DNA of 64,000 bases. Origin: Paenibacillus plantarum. GTDB taxonomy: Bacteria > Bacillota > Bacilli > Paenibacillales > NBRC-103111. This document shows positions 60,036-64,000 of this stretch, in pieces. The stretch lies in the NCBI RefSeq assembly GCF_013141695.1, contig NZ_WHNY01000082.1, positions 62,001 to 126,000 on the forward strand, in the 5' to 3' direction. The notes below the pieces were generated by a model. It did not search any database. It was not told the origin of the DNA and was given only the letters and a program-made list of their open reading frames with translations. Position numbers and translations under genes: made by a program. Numbering within the stretch: the stretch's first letter is position 1; every line of letters starts with the position of its first letter.

Positions 60036-60929
60036 TTAGCCTTTTAATGAACCAATCATCATGCCTTTGACAAAATGCCTTTGTATGAATGGATAGATGA
60101 TGAGCACGGGCAGCGTAGACACGACGATAAGGGAAAACTTCAACAACTCCCGCAGTCCATCTTTTGCAGCCTGATCTGCAAGGTCGGTTATCATCGACGC
60201 ATCGACCTCGTTTTGCACCAAAATATCCCTTAACACCAATTGAATCGGGTACAACTCTTGATGTTTCAAATAGAGCAATGCGTTAAAGTATTGGTTCCAA
60301 TGCCCTACAGCATAGAACAAGGAAATGACTGCTATGATAGGGCCTGACAAGGGAAGTACGATCTTTCGTACAAATGTAAAATCACTACAGCCATCCATTT
60401 GAGAGGCTTCAAGCAATTCTTCGGGAATGGTCGTTTGAAAATACGTGCGGGCAATGATCATATTCATCACACCGAGCGCTCCTGGAATAATTAATGACCA
60501 CCTTGTGTCGATCATACCAAGCTCTTTCACAACCAGATAAGACGGGATCAATCCCCCTGAAAACATCATGGTGAATACGAACAACGCCATGACGGCATTA
60601 CGTGGCATAAAATCTTTTCGCGAAAGCGGATATGCCGCAATGAGTGTAAACAGGACATTGATGGTTGTTCCCACCACGGTATAAAATACGGAATTCAAGA
60701 AGCTCGACATGATCAAGCGATGCTTAAATACTGCTTCATAACCCGCTAGCGTCGGCTCAATCGGATACAACCAGACTTTGCCGGAAATAACCGCGGTGGA
60801 TGAGCTGAAGGAAGCACTGACAATGTAAATCAACGGATAAAGTATCGTAATAGTAAAAATAAATAGGATGATGTAATTCAGAATTGTAAAAAGTCTGTCA
60901 TCTGCACTTTCCTTAATGCTTCCCGTCAT
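60036..60929 (-). CDS. ABC permease, YtcP/LplC type
   Basis: The 297-residue permease has six helices and the EAA motif ELLEASQMDGCSDFTFVRKI near residue 185. VGHWNQYFNALLYLKHQELY and the ending KGMMIGSLKG are typical of the group. It lies 13 bp after the LplB-type gene. In this operon the permeases precede the binding protein, unlike the one at 39.7-43.3 kb. Confidence 0.92.
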   Translation of the reverse strand: MTGSIKESADDRLFTILNYIILFIFTITILYPLIYIVSASFSSSTAVISGKVWLYPIEPTLAGYEAVFKHRLIMSSFLNSVFYTVVGTTINVLFTLIAAYPLSRKDFMPRNAVMALFVFTMMFSGGLIPSYLVVKELGMIDTRWSLIIPGALGVMNMIIARTYFQTTIPEELLEASQMDGCSDFTFVRKIVLPLSGPIIAVISLFYAVGHWNQYFNALLYLKHQELYPIQLVLRDILVQNEVDASMITDLADQAAKDGLRELLKFSLIVVSTLPVLIIYPFIQRHFVKGMMIGSLKG

Positions 60930-60942
60930 TGACGCGCCTCCT

Positions 60943-61917
60943 TTACCACAGACTGGTTTGCCCTAATTGTCTAGCTATTCGATTAACGAGAACGAGCAGG
61001 ATCAAATTAATGACCGATTTAAACAACCCAATGGCAGATGAATAGGAATAATTGATTGCGGTTGATGCCAAACCGACTTTGTACACAAAAGTATCGATGA
61101 CCTCCGATGAGCTCATATTCAGCGGATTCTGCAACAGCAACACTTTTTCGAAGCCGATGTCTAACACATGGCCGGTGTTCATGATGAGCAGAATGACCGC
61201 AACCGGCAGAATACCGGGCAAGTCGACGTGCCACATTCGCCGTACTTTATTGGCGCCATCTACAACAGCTGCCTCATGGAGCGAAGGATCGACGGCTGCA
61301 AGCGCTGCCAAGTAAATGATGCAGGAGAATCCAACATTTTGCCAAATACCGGACCAGACAAATACATGTGAAAACCACTCGGGTATACCCATGAAATTGA
61401 TGGTAGGTAGTCCGAAATACTTCATAATCTTCTGGATCAGGCCAACTCGAGGATCCATCATTTGCAAAATGATACCTACCATGACAACGACAGAGATAAA
61501 ATGCGGCGCATAGGTGATCATTTGTACGGATTTTTTAAAGAAACGAGAATTAACGTAATTCAAGGAAAGCGCGAGTATGATGGGGAACGGAAACCCTGCA
61601 AGTAAACTATAGAGGCTGAGAACGACCGTGTTTTTCATAATCCGCACAAATTCATACGAATGAAAAAAACGATCAAAATGCTTCAGCCCAACCCAATCAC
61701 TGCCCCATACCCCTTTTGTCGGAATATAATTTTTGAACGCAATCAAAGCACCATACATCGGCACGTATTTGAAAATGATCAAATAAATAATCGGCAGCAG
61801 CATTAGCACGTAGAGCTGCCAATGGTTGGATGCATTTTTTTTAAGCCTAAACAAGTAATTTTCCTTTTTCAAGACAACCGTAGATCGTGTGTCACTTTTA
61901 CTAGCCGATATGTCCAT
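60943..61917 (-). CDS. ABC permease, LplB type
   Basis: The 324-residue permease shows the LplB opening (YVLMLLPIIYLIIFKYVPMY then GALIAFKNYIPTKG) after a 40-residue basic N-terminal tail, and the EAA motif SLHEAAVVDGANKVRRMWHV. The frame is open to 61989, but GGGAGGG precedes ATG 61917. The 96-bp gap to the kinase gene contains the perfect palindrome CTGTATACAG and may hold a promoter controlled by the adjacent response regulator. Confidence 0.92.
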   Translation of the reverse strand: MDISASKSDTRSTVVLKKENYLFRLKKNASNHWQLYVLMLLPIIYLIIFKYVPMYGALIAFKNYIPTKGVWGSDWVGLKHFDRFFHSYEFVRIMKNTVVLSLYSLLAGFPFPIILALSLNYVNSRFFKKSVQMITYAPHFISVVVMVGIILQMMDPRVGLIQKIMKYFGLPTINFMGIPEWFSHVFVWSGIWQNVGFSCIIYLAALAAVDPSLHEAAVVDGANKVRRMWHVDLPGILPVAVILLIMNTGHVLDIGFEKVLLLQNPLNMSSSEVIDTFVYKVGLASTAINYSYSSAIGLFKSVINLILLVLVNRIARQLGQTSLW

Positions 61918-62012
61918 AAATCCCTCCCTATTCGATGACCATAACTCGGTATGTGTAATGTACTTCTGTATACAGCATACAAAAAGCAAGGTGCGCCAAG
62001 CATTGTGTTGAT

Positions 62013-63818
62013 TTACACTGCTATGACTTTTTTTGCACTGGAGGTTGGCATGTGAATCGTAACTTTCGTGCCGCTCCCCTGCTCGCTTTGTACAGAAAGT
62101 CCATACTGCTGCCCGAAAACCATCTGAATTCGGTTATGCACATTGAGCAGTCCGATGCTGCCTTCGGATATGGGTTGCGTATCCACCAGCTTCTCCTGTC
62201 GGCTATTCAGGAGTCGTGTGTTTAATTGCAGTAGGGATTCGGCTTCGATACCGCAGCCATTATCTTGAACGATGACATAAAAATCCCTATCATTCTTCCA
62301 AGCGTCAATAATGATTGTGTGCTTATCCTCGATCCCATAGGGGAACGCATGCTTAAATACATTTTCGACCAAGGGTTGCAGCGTCAAGCGAACCATGCTG
62401 TCCAGTAAATAATCCGTAGAGATCCGAACATCAATCTCGAATTCGCGCTGATTGCGATATTTCATAATCGACATGAAGTACAGAATGTGTTTGAGCTCAT
62501 TCGCTACCGTAATTTCCTCCAAGTCAGTACGGATAGAATATCGCAGCATATACGACAGAGAACGAACAATGTCTTTGATTTCGCTGGATTTTTGGATGAC
62601 AGCATAGCAAATAATAATTTCCAACGTGTTGTACAAAAAATGCGGGTTAATCTGTAATTGCAGGGATTGAAACTCAGCCTGCTGCCGTTTCATCATATTG
62701 TCTTGATTGCGCAGTTCGGTCTCGTAAACCCGCTCAACCAACTCTTCCAGCCGAGAGACCATCGTATTATAGCTGATGATTAGCTGGTCCATTTCATCTA
62801 AGCTCCCAGTGAGAGGTACTCGTGTCCATAGACCTTTTGCCGTCTGGCGCATGCCATTCTCCAGTAGTCGAACAGGACGAACAATCGATTGACCGAATCG
62901 ATAAGCTAGGAATGTGGCCAAAAACAAAGTAATGATACCTACAATTAATATCGTTTGCCGCAGGTCGGAAATGGGCTGTCGCTGTTCAGAAATGGACATG
63001 CTTGCCACTAACGTCCAACCGGAGTAGTCGGATTTTCTGCTGAAGAAAACTCGCCCCGGTTCCCCGGGCAATTCAAATACTTGATCTGTTTTGGCTTCAA
63101 CCGTATTGAAATGCATACCATCGAGCTGTTTCCCGATTCGGTTCGAATCCGGATGATACAGTATTTTCCCACGATCGTTAACGATAAAAAAATACCCCGA
63201 GTTCCCGAGTTTAATACCCTTCCAGAGCGTGTTTAACTCCCCAATTTTGAGCTCAAAACCCATGATTCCTTTAAATAAGGTAGATGAGGTTCGATCTGCC
63301 AATTTGCGAATGAGTGTGAGATGACCGTCTAGAAATCCGGAATCTTTGATCGTCAGCTTCCCGTTAATCGTATCGTCATCCTTCATCTGTTCCACATATT
63401 CATCAAAACCCTTGTAATTAAAAGGAACAATGTGAGCATTGAAATCCGTTGCTTGGAACCCGTTATAACCGACGATGTATGTCATCGAGATTTCTGGATT
63501 GTTAATGAGGACGGGTTGAAATACTCCCTTCATCGCTATTTCGGAAGAATAAAACCCTGAAGTAGCATGGTAGGGAAGATCTAGTGCTTCTTTCACTACA
63601 GGTGAGATTAAAATTGAAAGTGTAGCCCTCTCATAGCTTTTCAGAAATAGATCGGTTTCATGTAGGACATTATCAACGATTTGAGTCAACAGCCCTTCAT
63701 ACTGGTTCTCCAGTTCGTTGGACGATCGCCAATAGCCGGTAACCCCCACCGTCACCAAAGCTAACGTGATAATAATGACGAAGTAGATGTAAACCTTGCG
63801 AACAAGTCTGCTATTCAT
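62013..63818 (-). CDS. YesM-type sensor histidine kinase with Cache sensor
   Basis: The 601-residue kinase has an N-terminal helix (residues 9-28), an extracytoplasmic dCache-like sensor (SGFLDGHLTLIRKLADRTSS; LGNSGYFFIVNDRGKILYHP), a second helix near 285-305, a HAMP segment, and the kinase part LQLQINPHFLYNTLEIIICY (phospho-acceptor His near 400), VENVFKHAFPYG, QDNGCGIE and GSIGLLNVHNRI. Its start overlaps the regulator stop as TAATG, so the two are coupled. It should activate the downstream LplB-sulfatase operon. Confidence 0.93.
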   Translation of the reverse strand: MNSRLVRKVYIYFVIIITLALVTVGVTGYWRSSNELENQYEGLLTQIVDNVLHETDLFLKSYERATLSILISPVVKEALDLPYHATSGFYSSEIAMKGVFQPVLINNPEISMTYIVGYNGFQATDFNAHIVPFNYKGFDEYVEQMKDDDTINGKLTIKDSGFLDGHLTLIRKLADRTSSTLFKGIMGFELKIGELNTLWKGIKLGNSGYFFIVNDRGKILYHPDSNRIGKQLDGMHFNTVEAKTDQVFELPGEPGRVFFSRKSDYSGWTLVASMSISEQRQPISDLRQTILIVGIITLFLATFLAYRFGQSIVRPVRLLENGMRQTAKGLWTRVPLTGSLDEMDQLIISYNTMVSRLEELVERVYETELRNQDNMMKRQQAEFQSLQLQINPHFLYNTLEIIICYAVIQKSSEIKDIVRSLSYMLRYSIRTDLEEITVANELKHILYFMSIMKYRNQREFEIDVRISTDYLLDSMVRLTLQPLVENVFKHAFPYGIEDKHTIIIDAWKNDRDFYVIVQDNGCGIEAESLLQLNTRLLNSRQEKLVDTQPISEGSIGLLNVHNRIQMVFGQQYGLSVQSEQGSGTKVTIHMPTSSAKKVIAV

Positions 63819-64000
63819 TACTTGATCCCGAGCAGTCCGCGATATTCGGTGGGGGAATATCCAGTTGCCTTTTTGAATACGCGTGTAAAATGTGGGTAGC
63901 TCTCATATCCGACCTCGGCTACAATGTCGATAATTTTGTAATGGGGTACGGCTAGAAGTTGTTTGGCTCGATCAATTCGTTTGCGCATCCGGTGTTGCAC
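63818..64000 (-). CDS. YesN-type response regulator, C-terminal part only
   Basis: The last 60 residues present are the second half of an AraC-type DNA-binding domain (IDRAKQLLAVPHYKIIDIVA then EVGYESYPHFTRVFKKATGY). The rest, including the expected receiver domain, lies beyond the window edge. Pairing with the YesM-type kinase makes a response regulator the likely identity. Confidence 0.8.
   Translation of the reverse strand: MQHRMRKRIDRAKQLLAVPHYKIIDIVAEVGYESYPHFTRVFKKATGYSPTEYRGLLGIK

Noticed and set aside
1..64000. tRNA, rRNA, insertion sequences, prophage or integrase genes
   Set aside because: I saw no sequence with the needed motifs on either strand.

Overview
The window looks like a chromosomal stretch of a low-to-mid GC Gram-positive of the Paenibacillus type. 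Two YesM/YesN two-component systems sit beside LplA/LplB/YtcP-type sugar transporters. There is also a CUT1 sugar operon under a LacI regulator, a Met-specific T-box, a des-desK-desR cold-sensing operon, a YdjO-type zinc protein, lipoprotein signals and strong AGGAGG ribosome binding sites. I see no rRNA, tRNA, CRISPR array, insertion sequence or prophage.

Layout. 1-3.6 kb: a small aromatic-rich protein, an esterase followed in the same frame by a molybdenum-hydroxylase 2Fe-2S subunit that lacks a start codon, a TetR regulator and a divergent NmrA-like protein. 3.7-4.8 kb: a MerR plus GPP34 pair whose transcribed leader holds ten perfect copies of a 7-bp repeat. 4.9-18.8 kb: a glycan-use locus (AraC, Gfo/Idh/MocA, LacI, binding protein, two permeases, an alpha/alpha-barrel glycosidase, two Tat-exported beta-helix proteins and an FAD-dependent oxidoreductase), with two matching LacI-type operators. 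18.8-25.2 kb: two TerD proteins, a methionine aminopeptidase, an AraC/MFS divergent pair, and a head-to-head scar joining a 5'-truncated MarR gene to a 5'-truncated FAD monooxygenase. 25.2-27.5 kb: three very small genes and an MFS exporter with a 12-residue leader peptide.

27.5-33.2 kb: a KFSTSR-type methionyl-tRNA synthetase under a T-box, then a cold-adaptation block: desaturase, DesK and DesR with a palindromic DesR-type site, divergent from a cold-shock protein with a long leader and a YdjO protein. 33.3-39.6 kb: a DUF4846 lipoprotein, a GH78 rhamnosidase, an APH-type kinase, and an MFS pump with a MarR regulator that share an operator-like motif. 39.7-46.2 kb: a complete YesMN plus LplABC-type locus. 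46.4-51.8 kb: rifampicin phosphotransferase, an L,D-transpeptidase, a serpin lipoprotein and an unknown protein. 52-55.7 kb: small housekeeping or accessory genes and a repeat-like intergenic region. 55.9-64 kb: a second YesMN plus LplABC-type operon carrying a sulfatase and a GDSL esterase, which suggests uptake and trimming of a substituted (sulfated or acylated) glycan. It runs off the window.

Overall this is an environmental carbohydrate scavenger with antibiotic-resistance and cold-response functions. All identifications come from reading motifs and remembered family patterns; no database search was run.
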